The translations under genes and the position numbers were made by a program. A model generated the notes under the pieces. That model was not told the origin of the DNA. It did not search any database and saw nothing but the letters and a program-made list of their open reading frames with translations. From Acidithiobacillus sulfurivorans (GTDB lineage Bacteria; Pseudomonadota; Gammaproteobacteria; Acidithiobacillales; Acidithiobacillaceae): a stretch of DNA of 64,000 bases. This document shows positions 1 through 9,277 of the stretch, piece by piece. The stretch is taken from NCBI RefSeq assembly GCF_018853815.1, contig NZ_JAAOMP010000164.1, positions 25,456 to 89,455 of the forward strand, in the 5' to 3' direction. Numbering within the stretch: the stretch's first letter is position 1; every line of letters starts with the position of its first letter.

Positions 1-1560
1 CATCCCCAAATTCTTCCGCATTGCGTCTTCCAGTCTGCGTCCTTCCGCCAACTGTTCCGATAGGTCTTTGGTCAGCCGTGCCATTTTTTCCTCGAAAGGC
101 TCACCATCTTCATCCTTGGCGGCTGCCCCCACATAGCGCCCCGGCGTCAGGACGTGGCCGTTCTTGCGGATGTCATCCAGACTCGCCGCCTTGCAGAAAC
201 CCGGAATGTCTTCGTATTCCTCTTTACCGTCGCCGCGCCAGTTGTGGTAGGTGTCGGCGATCTTCTGGATGTTTTCATCGCTCAGTTCCCGATGGGTGCG
301 GTCGGCCATGAAGCCTATGTTGCGAGCATCAATGAACAGCACTTCGCCGCTGCGTTCAAACAGTTCCTTGCCCGCCATGCCCCGTCCATCATCGCGGTTC
401 TTCGCCAGAAACCATAGGCAGACCGGAATCTGGGTGCTGTAGAAAAGCTGACCGGGCAGGGCCACCATACAATCCACCATATCCGCTTCGATGAGGGTTT
501 TGCGGATTTCACCCTCGCCGCTGGTATTGGAGGACATGGACCCGTTCGCCAGCACGAAGCCCGCAATGCCGTAAGGGGCCAAATGGTGAACCATGTGCTG
601 CACCCAGGCGAAGTTGGCGTTGCCCGTGGGCGGTATCCCATACTGCCAGCGTTTGTCTTCCCTGAGCAGGTCGCTGCCCCAATCGGATATGTTGAATGGG
701 GGGTTGGCCAGAATGTAATCGGCGCGTAAATCAGGATGCAGGTCTTTGTGAAACGTATCTGCCGCTTCCACCCCCAAATCGGCCTCAATACCACGAATGG
801 CGAGGTTCATGAGGGCCAGCTTCCACGTATTGGGATTGGATTCTTCCCCGTACACACTGATGTCGCCCACTTTACCGCCGTGGGCTTCGATAAACTTTTC
901 CGATTGGACGAACATGCCACCGGACCCGCAGCAGGGGTCATAGATGCGCCCTTTATAGGGGGCCAGCATGGTGACCAAGGTTCGAACTACGGATGCCGGG
1001 GTGTAGAACTCGCCACCGCGTTTACCTTCGGCACTGGCAAAACGGCCCAGAAAGTATTCATAAACGCGCCCCAAGGTATCGCGGGCCTGATGTTCTGCCG
1101 TCCCTAAGCCAATAGTGCCGATGAGGTCCACCAGTTCGCCCAGACGACGCTGATCCAACGTAGGACGGGCATAGCCTTTGGGCAGGATGCCTTTGAGTTT
1201 GGGGTTTTCTTTTTCGATTTCGGTCATGGCATCATCAATGCGCTTGCCGATGTCCGTTTGTTTGGCGGCAGCTTGCACGGTTGCCCATCTGGACGATGCC
1301 GGAACCCAGAACACGCCTTCTGCCGTGTACTCGTCGCGGTCTTCGGCGGCGTAAGTCCCAGCCTCTTCCCGAATGATTTCCGTATATCGATCGGCAAATC
1401 GGTCTGAAATGTATTTGAGGAAAATCAGGCCCAGCACGACATGCTTGTAGTCGGCAGCATCCAGATGGCCGCGTAACTTGTCGGCAGTGGCCCAGAGTTT
1501 GGATTCGAGGCTTTGATGGCTGGTGTCTTCGGTCTTCTTTTTGGCTGGTCCGCGCGGCAT
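1..1560 (-). CDS. hsdM: Type I restriction-modification DNA methyltransferase HsdM (partial, runs off the left edge)
   Basis: The reading frame is open from an ATG at 1560 down to base 1, giving 520 residues; the C-terminus lies outside the window. It makes N6-methyladenine as the modification subunit of a type I system with HsdS and HsdR. The N-terminal helical region carries the typical [19 protein letters not shown] block, the SAM-binding motif I reads [11 protein letters not shown], and the catalytic motif IV reads NPPFN. hsdS and hsdR would be expected to the left, outside the window. No frameshift is visible. The family call is secure from the motifs; the recognition sequence cannot be inferred. 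Confidence 0.93.
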   Translation of the reverse strand, partial: MPRGPAKKKTEDTSHQSLESKLWATADKLRGHLDAADYKHVVLGLIFLKYISDRFADRYTEIIREEAGTYAAEDRDEYTAEGVFWVPASSRWATVQAAAKQTDIGKRIDDAMTEIEKENPKLKGILPKGYARPTLDQRRLGELVDLIGTIGLGTAEHQARDTLGRVYEYFLGRFASAEGKRGGEFYTPASVVRTLVTMLAPYKGRIYDPCCGSGGMFVQSEKFIEAHGGKVGDISVYGEESNPNTWKLALMNLAIRGIEADLGVEAADTFHKDLHPDLRADYILANPPFNISDWGSDLLREDKRWQYGIPPTGNANFAWVQHMVHHLAPYGIAGFVLANGSMSSNTSGEGEIRKTLIEADMVDCMVALPGQLFYSTQIPVCLWFLAKNRDDGRGMAGKELFERSGEVLFIDARNIGFMADRTHRELSDENIQKIADTYHNWRGDGKEEYEDIPGFCKAASLDDIRKNGHVLTPGRYVGAAAKDEDGEPFEEKMARLTKDLSEQLAEGRRLEDAMRKNLGM

Positions 1561-1721
1561 GGTTTCCCCTTTGCTTTTGTGCTGTTATATCATGAAAAGG
1601 CGGGATGGGGTGAGAGGCTGACCATAAACTGGAACCGGATGCAGGGTTGGACTAAAATTTAATTGGCTGTAGCCTTGCGTATAACACCCTGTGAATCCTT
1701 CAAAATATGAGAGGGCAAAAT

Positions 1722-2123
1722 ATGACCACACGGGAATTTTTTCTTTCTGCGACATTTACGGCAGGGCTGATTTTCGTAGTGTCACTGGTGGTTCTTGGCA
1801 TTGTTTACGGTCCAGTAACCCCTTTGTTTTATGTGGTCTCTGCTGGCTTGCTGGTATCGCCGTTCTCTCTGTTGTTCAAAAAAAGAAAAATCGTGCTTCC
1901 AATTATACTCGGCGTGAATTATGAATACCAATTAAGCACAGTTATTCAATGGTTCGCAGTGACAATAATCTTTCCTGTCACAACATTCTCAGCGCGAACC
2001 ACTATGCAAGCATATGCATCCGGATTGTTTTTCATTCTTTACATGCTTGTATTTCTGTCTCTGCAGGCTACCCGCATAAGGATAAAAGATGAAGAAAATT
2101 ACACCAGTTTTTATAAAAAATAA
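1722..2123 (+). CDS. Hypothetical multi-pass membrane protein
   Basis: I do not recognise the family. The 133-residue product has about four hydrophobic segments (residues roughly 8-27, 31-50, 70-88 and 95-112) and a charged C-terminal tail. I chose the ATG at 1722 over the in-frame ATG at 1707 because GAGAGG lies six bases upstream of it. The gene and its neighbour at 2165 are clearly AT-richer than the rest of the window, which with the flanking restriction and toxin genes suggests acquired DNA. A role in defence cannot be claimed from sequence alone. Confidence 0.6.
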   Translation: MTTREFFLSATFTAGLIFVVSLVVLGIVYGPVTPLFYVVSAGLLVSPFSLLFKKRKIVLPIILGVNYEYQLSTVIQWFAVTIIFPVTTFSARTTMQAYASGLFFILYMLVFLSLQATRIRIKDEENYTSFYKK

Positions 2124-2164
2124 ATTAAATTGTTTTGTAAAACACCTTATTCTGGCGTGAGTCA

Positions 2165-2701
2165 ATGAAAGACAGTGATATCAAAGCGTTTTATTCGCCA
2201 AATATAACCTTTAGATTTATCTATACTTACGGTTCTATCGCCTTAATTATCCTGATCTTTGAGGTCGTAGCATTCCATTACGCGGAAAATCGCCCAACAT
2301 TGTGGGTGACGTGGGTCACCATGAGTTCTTTTGTAGGCGGATTTTGGATATTGCAGAGATACAAGCCTACCAGAATATCTATTCACCCCCATAATTATTT
2401 TTATGTCGTCAATAATGTAGAATCTGTTATTGAGGAATTACCCATCATCCTTGAGCAGGAAAGAAAGTTTTACGGTTTTTCCCACGGCTACAGAAAAGTC
2501 GAAAATGGGGATAGTAGCGTATCATTTATCCCTGTTGGGAAACTGTATGGGGCAGATGACAGCTTTTATAAAAGCATGATTGGAAAAGTAACGGTATTTT
2601 CTGGCACAACGGGAATCGTCGAAGTGAAAAAAGATAATGATGGCGCACTCATCTATGGCCCGTATTTTACCTTAAAAAAGATATATGACGAAATCTGTTA
2701 A
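2165..2701 (+). CDS. Hypothetical protein, two N-terminal membrane helices and a cytoplasmic domain
   Basis: The family is not recognised. The 178-residue protein has two membrane helices near residues 18-38 and 47-65, then about 110 soluble residues rich in beta-forming sequence. The soluble part has features of a small PH-like or YcxB-like domain, but I see no diagnostic motif. It follows the membrane gene at 1722 by 41 bases in the same direction and shares its low G+C, so the two are probably one transcription unit. Confidence 0.6.
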   Translation: MKDSDIKAFYSPNITFRFIYTYGSIALIILIFEVVAFHYAENRPTLWVTWVTMSSFVGGFWILQRYKPTRISIHPHNYFYVVNNVESVIEELPIILEQERKFYGFSHGYRKVENGDSSVSFIPVGKLYGADDSFYKSMIGKVTVFSGTTGIVEVKKDNDGALIYGPYFTLKKIYDEIC

Positions 2702-2762
2702 TCCGTGATGGCAACCCAAGGCCCTTATTTTCTGGGTGCCCTCAATATGCTAAATTTTCGCA

Positions 2763-3455
2763 ATGAGCAATGTTTACCCATTCCCCGCTGGCGGCAAATC
2801 CGCCAAACCCTTGCGCAAGAAAAGCCACCGCACGAAAAGCAGTGATAATGCCTATGGTCCGGCGCTGCTGCTACAAGACTTCGACGATATTCCGGTAGAT
2901 GTGCTCGACGCGATTATTCAGGCGGGTAGCCTGTACCTTGCGCAGTCCGGTCTGGAATCCACTGAAGATGAATTGGCTTCACCCTGCGCCCAGTTTCTGC
3001 GGACCCTTCATGGCATGAATGCCCTGACGGAAGCGGCCAATGTGCTGATCTGTGAAGCGCAGAGATACCCGGAACAGACGGATCGGGAAGCCGTGGATTG
3101 GCTGCTTCAACGGACCAAAGCCACACACAAGGTGATGCGCAAGCTGGATGAAATGCTTCCACAGGATGCATTCATTCTTGCTTCAAACAGCTTTGGACCG
3201 GACTTTATGGCGGAATATGCCACCAATGCCGCCATGCTGTTGGTCAGTCATTTTGCGGAAGACCTTCTGGCGTACTATGACGAAAATTTCATCCAAACCA
3301 GGAAGGACCGGCGCAAGGTGATGATGATCGACTACCAGGATGCCTATCGGGAAGTGATTCAGGATTGCCAGATACACATAGGTGCCCATGGCTTTCTGAT
3401 GAAAGAACTGGCCTCGGCACAACGCGCATTGAATAAGGGGATGAAAGAACCATGA
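2763..3455 (+). CDS. Hypothetical soluble helical protein
   Basis: The 230-residue product has a basic, proline-containing N-terminus (about residues 1-30) and then a wholly helical-looking body without membrane segments or a known catalytic motif. G+C returns to the window average here, unlike the two preceding genes. No clear Shine-Dalgarno sequence precedes the ATG. Its stop overlaps the start of the next small gene by four bases (ATGA), so the two are probably translated together. No function assigned. Confidence 0.6.
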   Translation: MSNVYPFPAGGKSAKPLRKKSHRTKSSDNAYGPALLLQDFDDIPVDVLDAIIQAGSLYLAQSGLESTEDELASPCAQFLRTLHGMNALTEAANVLICEAQRYPEQTDREAVDWLLQRTKATHKVMRKLDEMLPQDAFILASNSFGPDFMAEYATNAAMLLVSHFAEDLLAYYDENFIQTRKDRRKVMMIDYQDAYREVIQDCQIHIGAHGFLMKELASAQRALNKGMKEP

Positions 3456-3679
3456 CGGTGACAAAAGCAGAAATGGCGCATGCACTGGTGGACGAGACGG
3501 GTTTGACCTATCTGACCAGTCTGGAACTGGTGAATTATAGTGGTGCCATTGCCGGCAGGGACGTACACGTAGATGGGCTTGCCGGTGATGTGATGTTGTG
3601 GCAATGTAAGGAATCCTTACAAGCTCTAATCGGCAGGAGGTTTTTATGCTGGCGAAGATCACTTCCAAGAATCAGTTGA
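3452..3679 (+). CDS. Short protein with an IHF/HU-like N-terminus, possibly a decayed gene
   Basis: The first 28 or so residues (TVTKAEMAHALVDETGL, then a leucine-rich ELV stretch) resemble the start of integration host factor subunits, which begin TKAEM followed by a helix ending in a GL turn and ELV. After that the match stops: the beta-arm DNA-binding region and the GFG turn are absent, and the tail overlaps the antitoxin gene at 3646 in another frame. It overlaps the upstream gene by ATGA, so it may be translated. It could be a truncated IHF-like gene or an unrelated small protein with a chance helical match. Confidence 0.4.
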   Translation: MTVTKAEMAHALVDETGLTYLTSLELVNYSGAIAGRDVHVDGLAGDVMLWQCKESLQALIGRRFLCWRRSLPRIS

Positions 3680-3900
3680 CGTTACCAAAAGCTGTGGTGG
3701 ATTCTGTTTCTAAAGCGGATTACTTTGATATTCAGGTCCGCGCTGGCCAGATTGTCTTAACCCCCATTCGCGTGCAGAGGGGCGATGCGGTGCGTTCCAA
3801 ACTGGCAGAACTGGGTATTGACGATTCGGATGTTGCAGATGCCGTTAGCTGGGCGAGGCATCCTGAGTCCACCCTGGTTGATGATAAAGCGACGTTTTGA
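3646..3900 (+). CDS. AbrB/SpoVT-type antitoxin
   Basis: The 84-residue protein begins MLAKITSKNQLTLPKAVVDS, the swapped-hairpin AbrB/MazE-type DNA-binding fold. The C-terminal half (LAELGIDDSDVADAVSWARH) is the usual toxin-binding segment in AbrB antitoxins paired with PIN toxins. A good ribosome site (AGGAGG) sits seven bases before the ATG. The stop codon overlaps the TTG start of the downstream toxin, the coupling typical of these pairs. It should neutralise the toxin and repress its own promoter. Confidence 0.88.
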   Translation: MLAKITSKNQLTLPKAVVDSVSKADYFDIQVRAGQIVLTPIRVQRGDAVRSKLAELGIDDSDVADAVSWARHPESTLVDDKATF

Positions 3901-4334
3901 GTACATCTCTGCGGCGGGTGGTGCTCGACACGAACGTTGTGCTTTCAGCGTTGCTTTTCCCCAATGGGCACCTCTCGATCATTCGTGAGGCGTGGTGGGC
4001 AGGGCGGTTTAATCCGCTGATTAACCAGGTGACGGTGAGTGAGCTTTTGCGGGTTTTGTCTTACCCGAAGTTCCGTTTGTCCATGCCTGAGAAAGAAGAG
4101 TTGCTATCAGACTATGTGCCTTACTGCGAGGTCGTTCAAAAGGGTTCAGGGATCTGTGACATACCGGAATGCAGGGATCCCATGGATGTCCCCTTTCTTG
4201 AGCTTGCTGCGACGGGTAATGCCGATCTCTTGGTCAGTGGGGATAAAGATCTGCTCGCTTTAAGGGAGCAGGTGCGATTTGATGTTCTCGCGCCTGGAGA
4301 GTTCATCAGCCGCATTTTAAAAATCCACAGTTAA
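3897..4334 (+). CDS. PIN-domain toxin (putative ribonuclease)
   Basis: The 145-residue protein has the acidic residues of a PIN nuclease: D in VLDTNV near the N-terminus, E in TVSELL, and aspartates in RDPMD and SGDKDLL. It belongs to the PIN family often annotated as 'putative toxin-antitoxin system toxin component'. The start is a TTG at 3897 that overlaps the antitoxin stop (TTGA), consistent with translational coupling and low toxin yield. All catalytic acids are present, so it is probably functional. The RNA target is not known. Confidence 0.87.
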   Translation: MSTSLRRVVLDTNVVLSALLFPNGHLSIIREAWWAGRFNPLINQVTVSELLRVLSYPKFRLSMPEKEELLSDYVPYCEVVQKGSGICDIPECRDPMDVPFLELAATGNADLLVSGDKDLLALREQVRFDVLAPGEFISRILKIHS

Positions 4335-4589
4335 TGGCCCAGGAGGCGGAGCAACGATGTATCTATCGAAAAACGGCTGAAATCATTAAAAATGGGCATA
4401 ATATCTTCCGCGCTTGCGAAAACGGACATTAAATTCTACCCATTCACTATTTCGCTCAGATTTTACGCGGCGGAATTTTGAAAAAACGCCCTTTTTCTGT
4501 CAGGCACTATGCTATACAATTTTTGAGTTTGCAGGAACCCGGCCACAAATTTTGTTATATCCGTTGACCGGAGTGCTGCGCATGATTCT

Positions 4590-5366
4590 TTAAGTGCCGC
4601 TTGTCTGCATCCCCTGCAGGGTTTCGACCAGTAACCGATCAGACGAGTCGACACGGATGAAGCCGAGACGTGGATATTCCAGATCACGAATCACGAAAAT
4701 GGTGATGGTCAGCGCGGCGGAAAAAATGATGACCTGTAACCAGGGAATGCGCTTGTGGTCGGTCATGCCATAGCCTGCCAGCAGGGCAGAAATCCAGGAC
4801 AGCGCGAAAAGCAGGAAGTCAATAACCTTTGGTGGATGATTTCGGGTGGCGGCAATGCGGGTGGTGGTGATATCAAACATGGCATTCAGTGCACGGCTGA
4901 CCAAGCTTAAGGTGGCGGTGTTGCCGGTGTGTTGGGCCGCCTGAGTCGCTTCTGTCCAGATTTGTTGCTGTAATTGAACGCTGCGCTGATAGGCGTCCAA
5001 AGCTGCAGGGGTGTTGGTACCACTGCGCTGATAAGTTTCCAGCCGGGTTTGCAGGTATTGTTGCATTTTTTTGCGTAGAGCCATCTGCCGCGCTGCTGGC
5101 AATAAATCCAGACGCAGATAAGCGGTGCCGACCGCATTGGCTTCCTCGGTAATCAGATCGCGGCGGTGTTCAAAACGTTCGGCGGCACCGGAAAAGGAAA
5201 ACGCCAACAGTAATCCCAAAAGCCCGAATACGGCTCCGTTCAGTGCTCCGGAACCACCGTCAGCCTGACTGCGCTTGCCGAGCTTAAATCCTACAAAAAC
5301 ACATAAAATCAATCCAATAAACAATACCGCAGAGTACAGCCAGGGATTCAAAAATGGCGGATTCAT
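4590..5366 (-). CDS. Bestrophin-like (DUF4239-type) membrane protein
   Basis: The 258-residue protein has two membrane helices at the N-terminus (GLILCVFVGFKLGKRSQ, then GLLGLLLAFSFSGAAERFEHRR), a central soluble helical region of about 110 residues, and two more helices near the C-terminus. The FSFSGAAERFEHRR...EEANAVGTAYLRLDLLP stretch is characteristic of the DUF4239/bestrophin-like group. The ATG at 5366 is preferred over one at 5423 because AAAGGA lies four bases upstream. Channel activity in this group is unproven. It stands alone, divergent from galE. Confidence 0.7.
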   Translation of the reverse strand: MNPPFLNPWLYSAVLFIGLILCVFVGFKLGKRSQADGGSGALNGAVFGLLGLLLAFSFSGAAERFEHRRDLITEEANAVGTAYLRLDLLPAARQMALRKKMQQYLQTRLETYQRSGTNTPAALDAYQRSVQLQQQIWTEATQAAQHTGNTATLSLVSRALNAMFDITTTRIAATRNHPPKVIDFLLFALSWISALLAGYGMTDHKRIPWLQVIIFSAALTITIFVIRDLEYPRLGFIRVDSSDRLLVETLQGMQTSGT

Positions 5367-5531
5367 AAAGTCCTTTGGAAACGCATGGAGAGGCCTGATT
5401 AAATAGGTAATAGTTTGCCCCATGCTGCACTTTTTCGCTAGAATCCAGGCAGCAAAAAAGAACCGTTGATACGAAATGTCCGGAAGGTTACTGGTTCAGT
5501 AAACGCATTATCTGACAGAGGCAGGCAATTC

Positions 5532-6497
5532 ATGAAAATTCTGGTAGTGGGTGGTGCGGGTTATATTGGCAGCCATATGGTGAAACGGTTGCTTCAGGGC
5601 GGGGCGGAGGTGGTGACTCTGGATAATCTTTCCGGTGGTTATCGTGATGCAATTTGTGGTGGTGCATTTGTTTATGGAGATATTGCGGATACCCGTTTTC
5701 TGAATCGGGTTTTCTCAACGCATTCATTTGATGCAGTCATGCATTTTGCTTCTTATATTCAGGTGGGGGAATCCGTGCAGGAACCTGCCAAATATTATCA
5801 GAACAATGTCAGTAATACGCTGAATCTTCTGGATGTGATGATTGCATTTGATGTCAAAAAATTTATTTTTTCTTCTACAGCAGCGATTTTTGGTGAACCT
5901 CAATATACTCCTATTGATGAAAATCATCCCAAAAACCCCATTAATCCCTATGGGCGGAGCAAGTGGATGGTGGAGCAGGCGCTGTCTGACTATGATCGCG
6001 CTTATGGGCTCAAATCTGCCTGTTTGCGCTACTTCAATGCGGCAGGTGCAGACCCCGATGGAGAAATGGGTGAGCGACATGATCCGGAAACCCATCTGAT
6101 TCCGCTGGTATTACAGGCGGCTTCCGGGCGACGCGCCCAGATCCGCGTGTTTGGGCGTGATTATGAGACACCCGATGGGACCTGTATTCGTGACTATATT
6201 CATGTGACTGACCTGGCTGAAGCACATTGGCTGGCACTGGAGCATCTTCTTGAAGGGGGAGATAGTTGCGCTTTTAATCTTGGGAATGGTAATGGTTTTT
6301 CGGTACAGGAAGTCATAGATGTTGCCCGGCAGGTGACGAGCAAGCCCATTGCTTGTGAAGATGAAGCTCGGCGTGCAGGGGACCCCGCCCGCCTGGTAGC
6401 AGACTCACGCAAAATTCGGGAACAACTGGGTTGGCAACCTCGCTATGCGGATCTGGCCAACATTATCGCTGATGCCTGGCGTTGGGAGACCCGCTAA
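5532..6497 (+). CDS. galE: UDP-glucose 4-epimerase
   Basis: It interconverts UDP-glucose and UDP-galactose for surface polysaccharide synthesis. The protein starts with the NAD-binding GGAGYIGSHM glycine motif and has the catalytic triad context FSSTAAIFGEP and YGRSKWMVE (YxxxK), followed by the substrate-binding RYFNAAGADPDGEMGE region. It has 321 residues, close to the family's usual 330-340. I start at the ATG at 5532, where the conserved Rossmann strand begins and a GAGG lies upstream; an earlier in-frame ATG at 5466 would add an unconserved tail. No other gal gene is adjacent. Confidence 0.93.
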   Translation: MKILVVGGAGYIGSHMVKRLLQGGAEVVTLDNLSGGYRDAICGGAFVYGDIADTRFLNRVFSTHSFDAVMHFASYIQVGESVQEPAKYYQNNVSNTLNLLDVMIAFDVKKFIFSSTAAIFGEPQYTPIDENHPKNPINPYGRSKWMVEQALSDYDRAYGLKSACLRYFNAAGADPDGEMGERHDPETHLIPLVLQAASGRRAQIRVFGRDYETPDGTCIRDYIHVTDLAEAHWLALEHLLEGGDSCAFNLGNGNGFSVQEVIDVARQVTSKPIACEDEARRAGDPARLVADSRKIREQLGWQPRYADLANIIADAWRWETR

Positions 6498-6515
6498 GGA
6501 GTCATCCAACGCCAG
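6476..6515. terminator. Inverted repeat spanning the galE stop (possible bidirectional terminator)
   Basis: Perfect 10-base arms CTGGCGTTGG (6476-6485) and CCAACGCCAG (6506-6515) flank a 20-base loop holding the galE stop codon. The repeat sits between the convergent galE and the lipoprotein gene at 6533. No T-run follows on either strand, so intrinsic termination is plausible but not certain. Confidence 0.45.
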
Positions 6516-6532
6516 CGATCAAGCGCAGACAA

Positions 6533-7381
6533 TCAAGCGCCAGGGATGCAGCCCTGGGCACCGACACTGCCCCCCAGTTTCTGGATGAACTCCGGCGTGC
6601 GGTGCACGTCAATTCCGTGCTTCATCTGCATCTCCAGCCCTTTGGCCGTTTTGATGCAGTACAACAGGGCGGGGGTGGCCGTTTCTCCGGTCTGATGCAA
6701 GAGTTGGGTATTGGCCTTGACCGCTGCCCCGTCTACCGCAGGAATATGACTCAGGGGTGTGGTGCTACCTTCTTCGGTATGCAAATCAAAGCCCTTTTCG
6801 TTATTGGCCCAGGCTTCGGCAGGATTTTTTGATGCGAGAATGGTTGCCGCCTTGGCTGGGCTGGATGGCTTGAGGAAGCCGACAGGAACCACTTTTACCC
6901 GGACTTTGCCTTCGGCTACCGGTTGTTGCAGGGCTTCCCAGAGCAGATGACAGAAAATACAGTTGGGATCCATGAATACGACCATCAGCGGTCCCGAATG
7001 TCCTATGGTAAAACCCGGTGCTGCCAAGGCTGCAGGCGCAATTTTTTCGGCAGCTACTTTGGCGGGTTGAGGCAGGTACTTGTCTGCATAATGTCCGGTG
7101 ATGTTTTCCTGCTGGGCATTGACTACCGGACCCAATAACAGATATTTGTCGGCCAGCATCCATAATATGCCCTGCTGGTGCTGATCAGTTTCAACGACAA
7201 TACCCGTCAGGCTGTGGACGGGGCCAGGGAAGACTTTAGTGACATGGATTTTATCGTGGAAATTTTGCTGGACCAAGTGTTCCGCCGGTTTCAGGTTGGA
7301 GGGTGTGACGCTGGCGCAACCTGCAAGCAAGAAGCCTCCTGTGAGTAATGCCAGGTTGCGGAACGGTCTGTTTAACGTCAT
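6533..7381 (-). CDS. DsbC/DsbG-like thiol:disulfide lipoprotein
   Basis: The 282-residue protein has a lipoprotein signal (lipobox LLAGC, lipidated Cys near residue 22) and a C-terminal thioredoxin fold with active site DPNCIFCHLLW. This places it in the periplasm, membrane-anchored, as a disulfide isomerase or oxidase of the DsbC/G type. The region between lipobox and thioredoxin fold matches the small dimerisation domain of DsbG. A second cysteine pair lies toward the C-terminus (LLYC and GAQGC). Lipidation is unusual for classical DsbC/DsbG. The redox partner (DsbD) is not in the window. Confidence 0.82.
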   Translation of the reverse strand: MTLNRPFRNLALLTGGFLLAGCASVTPSNLKPAEHLVQQNFHDKIHVTKVFPGPVHSLTGIVVETDQHQQGILWMLADKYLLLGPVVNAQQENITGHYADKYLPQPAKVAAEKIAPAALAAPGFTIGHSGPLMVVFMDPNCIFCHLLWEALQQPVAEGKVRVKVVPVGFLKPSSPAKAATILASKNPAEAWANNEKGFDLHTEEGSTTPLSHIPAVDGAAVKANTQLLHQTGETATPALLYCIKTAKGLEMQMKHGIDVHRTPEFIQKLGGSVGAQGCIPGA

Positions 7382-7535
7382 TTCTTATAATCCTCAGGCT
7401 GATTTGTTGAATACAATGCCTCCATCCTAGCAAATACCCTTACCTGTCGCATCCCGATCAATCAGAACCGATCAATCAGCGTTACTAAGCCAGAATGCGT
7501 TGTTGCAGGGTATGAAATGGTTACCGGGGACTGGA

Positions 7536-8117
7536 TCAAAATAAAAAAATGGTGCTTATCCACAGACCAATGCCTCCGGCAGCACTGATCCCCGCTATGG
7601 CAAACAACCATTTACGTCGGGTCAGCGCGGTTATGGAAGCCAATGATATGGCAATTTGCAGAAAAATCATGGCAATTTCTAGATTATTATGGGGGCGGTT
7701 GAGATGCGCCGACTCCCGGTTGGCCGCTTCAGATTTTTGCTCCATTTCCGTGGCGCTTTGCTGAATGCTGACTTTCTGTTGTTCATATTTTGCAATTTTT
7801 TCTTTAAAGCCGACGGCTTTGTCAGGGGCAAGAATAATGGCCAGCTCCATCATGTGCAGCTTGGTGCTGACGGCCTGATAGTAATTCCACTGGTCAGCAG
7901 CCTTGGCTTTTTCCAGGACGGCGTCGTTTTTTTGGAGCAGTACCTCATTCATCAGGTGCGTTCCCTGATAACTGACAATGGCGCCAAAGGCCGCGAGAAT
8001 GACGGTAAATATGGCGACCCACTGACTGAGACTGTGATGCTCTCCGCCATGGCCTTCGGCAGCATGATGAACCATTTCTTCGTGGGGTGGGTGGCTATGC
8101 AGTCCATGTCCGCTCAT
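7536..8117 (-). CDS. DUF4337 membrane protein
   Basis: The 193-residue protein has a His-rich N-terminus (GHGLHSHPPHEEMVHHAAEGHGGEHH), a membrane helix at about residues 34-50, a central coiled-coil region, and two C-terminal membrane helices. The order and the AFGAIVSYQGTHLMNEVLLQKNDA segment fit DUF4337. The His-rich tail could bind metal, but that is inference. It is divergent from msrA. Function unknown. Confidence 0.7.
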   Translation of the reverse strand: MSGHGLHSHPPHEEMVHHAAEGHGGEHHSLSQWVAIFTVILAAFGAIVSYQGTHLMNEVLLQKNDAVLEKAKAADQWNYYQAVSTKLHMMELAIILAPDKAVGFKEKIAKYEQQKVSIQQSATEMEQKSEAANRESAHLNRPHNNLEIAMIFLQIAISLASITALTRRKWLFAIAGISAAGGIGLWISTIFLF

Positions 8118-8225
8118 GACATCTCCAGCTTGGTCAATAGTTGATTTGCGGCTATGCTCATGAGATTGCCGGTTTAGGTCAAGTGCTTTGTGGTCTTTCC
8201 CGAATACGAATCCAGGAGGTTAGTG

Positions 8226-8819
8226 ATGGTCATGCAAATACCAGCTCCCCAAGGAGAGCAACCAGACGCCACTATGCCCGGAATGGCCGTACTTGCAGGT
8301 GGTTGCTTCTGGTGTACTGAAGCCGTTTATCTTGCCCTGGAAGGGGTCACCCGGGTGGTTTCGGGTTACACCGGAGGAGCCCGGGAAACAGCTAATTATC
8401 GCGCGGTTTGTAGTGGTACAAGCGGTCATGCCGAGGCGGTGCAGATTTACTTTGATCCGGCGCGTTTGTCATTTGGCCGTCTGTTGCAGGTCTTTTTCGC
8501 CGTGGCCCATGACCCCACCCAACGCAATCGCCAGGGGAATGATGTGGGGACGCAATATCGTTCGGCCATTTTTGCCGTAAATGCTGCACAACAGCAGATG
8601 GCTAACGATTATATTGCAGAACTCAATGCGACAGGATTATTCGGACAATCCATAGTGACTGAAGTAACTCTTCTGGAAAACTTTTATCCTGCGGAGGACT
8701 ATCATCAGGATTATGCCCGCCGTAATCCTGATCAACCTTATATCTGTGCGGTTGCTTTGCCCAAGGTGGAAAAATTGCGGCATACTTTTCCACAGTATTT
8801 ACACGCAAAGGAGTCTTAG
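8226..8819 (+). CDS. msrA: Peptide-methionine (S)-S-oxide reductase MsrA
   Basis: It reduces the S-epimer of methionine sulfoxide in oxidised proteins. The catalytic cysteine is in the signature GGCFWCTEAVY, followed by the YTGG and GHAEAVQIYFDP blocks of the family. The ATG at 8226 is chosen because AGGAGG lies six bases upstream; an ATG at 8190 lacks such a site. The 198-residue length is normal. msrB follows after three bases, so the two repair both epimers from one transcript. Confidence 0.95.
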   Translation: MVMQIPAPQGEQPDATMPGMAVLAGGCFWCTEAVYLALEGVTRVVSGYTGGARETANYRAVCSGTSGHAEAVQIYFDPARLSFGRLLQVFFAVAHDPTQRNRQGNDVGTQYRSAIFAVNAAQQQMANDYIAELNATGLFGQSIVTEVTLLENFYPAEDYHQDYARRNPDQPYICAVALPKVEKLRHTFPQYLHAKES

Positions 8820-8822
8820 GAA

Positions 8823-9251
8823 ATGCCAACTTCATCTGCAGGATATGACTTGACCCCCATTGATGCCAACACCCGTGCCGAAATGGCCAAAGATCTGTCC
8901 GCAGAGGTGCGTCATGTGTTATTTGAGCATGGTACGGAACCGCCGTTTTGTGGTGGCTTACTCCATGAAAAGGAAGCTGGTGACTACGTGTGCGCTCTTT
9001 GTAGCCTGCCCTTGTTCCGCTCGGCCAACAAATTTGAATCAGGAACCGGCTGGCCCAGCTTTTGGGAGCCTTTCGCCCCTGACCATATCCGCGAATTGAC
9101 CGACACCAGCTATGGCAGGGTGCGTACGGAAATCCGTTGCGCCCGCTGCGACAGCCATCTGGGTCATGTATTTCCCGATGGACCTAAACCCACTGGCCTG
9201 CGCTATTGCCTTAATTCCGCCGCCCTCCGGTTTGAACCCGAGGCAGGATGA
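8823..9251 (+). CDS. msrB: Peptide-methionine (R)-S-oxide reductase MsrB
   Basis: It reduces the R-epimer of methionine sulfoxide. The zinc-binding CxxC pairs (YVCALC and IRCARC), the SGTGWPSFWEP block and the catalytic cysteine in LRYCLNSAALRF are all present. The length (142 residues) fits the stand-alone cytoplasmic form. It is directly downstream of msrA and almost certainly co-transcribed. Confidence 0.95.
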   Translation: MPTSSAGYDLTPIDANTRAEMAKDLSAEVRHVLFEHGTEPPFCGGLLHEKEAGDYVCALCSLPLFRSANKFESGTGWPSFWEPFAPDHIRELTDTSYGRVRTEIRCARCDSHLGHVFPDGPKPTGLRYCLNSAALRFEPEAG

Positions 9252-9277
9252 GCCTGAGAACAACAGGCTTTCAGGCT
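9251..9277. terminator. Inverted repeat between convergent msrB and the c-di-GMP gene
   Basis: Seven-base arms AGCCTGA (9251-9257) and TCAGGCT (9271-9277) overlap the end of msrB and precede the stop of the convergent gene at 9276. There is no strong T-run. A weak bidirectional terminator is possible. Confidence 0.35.
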
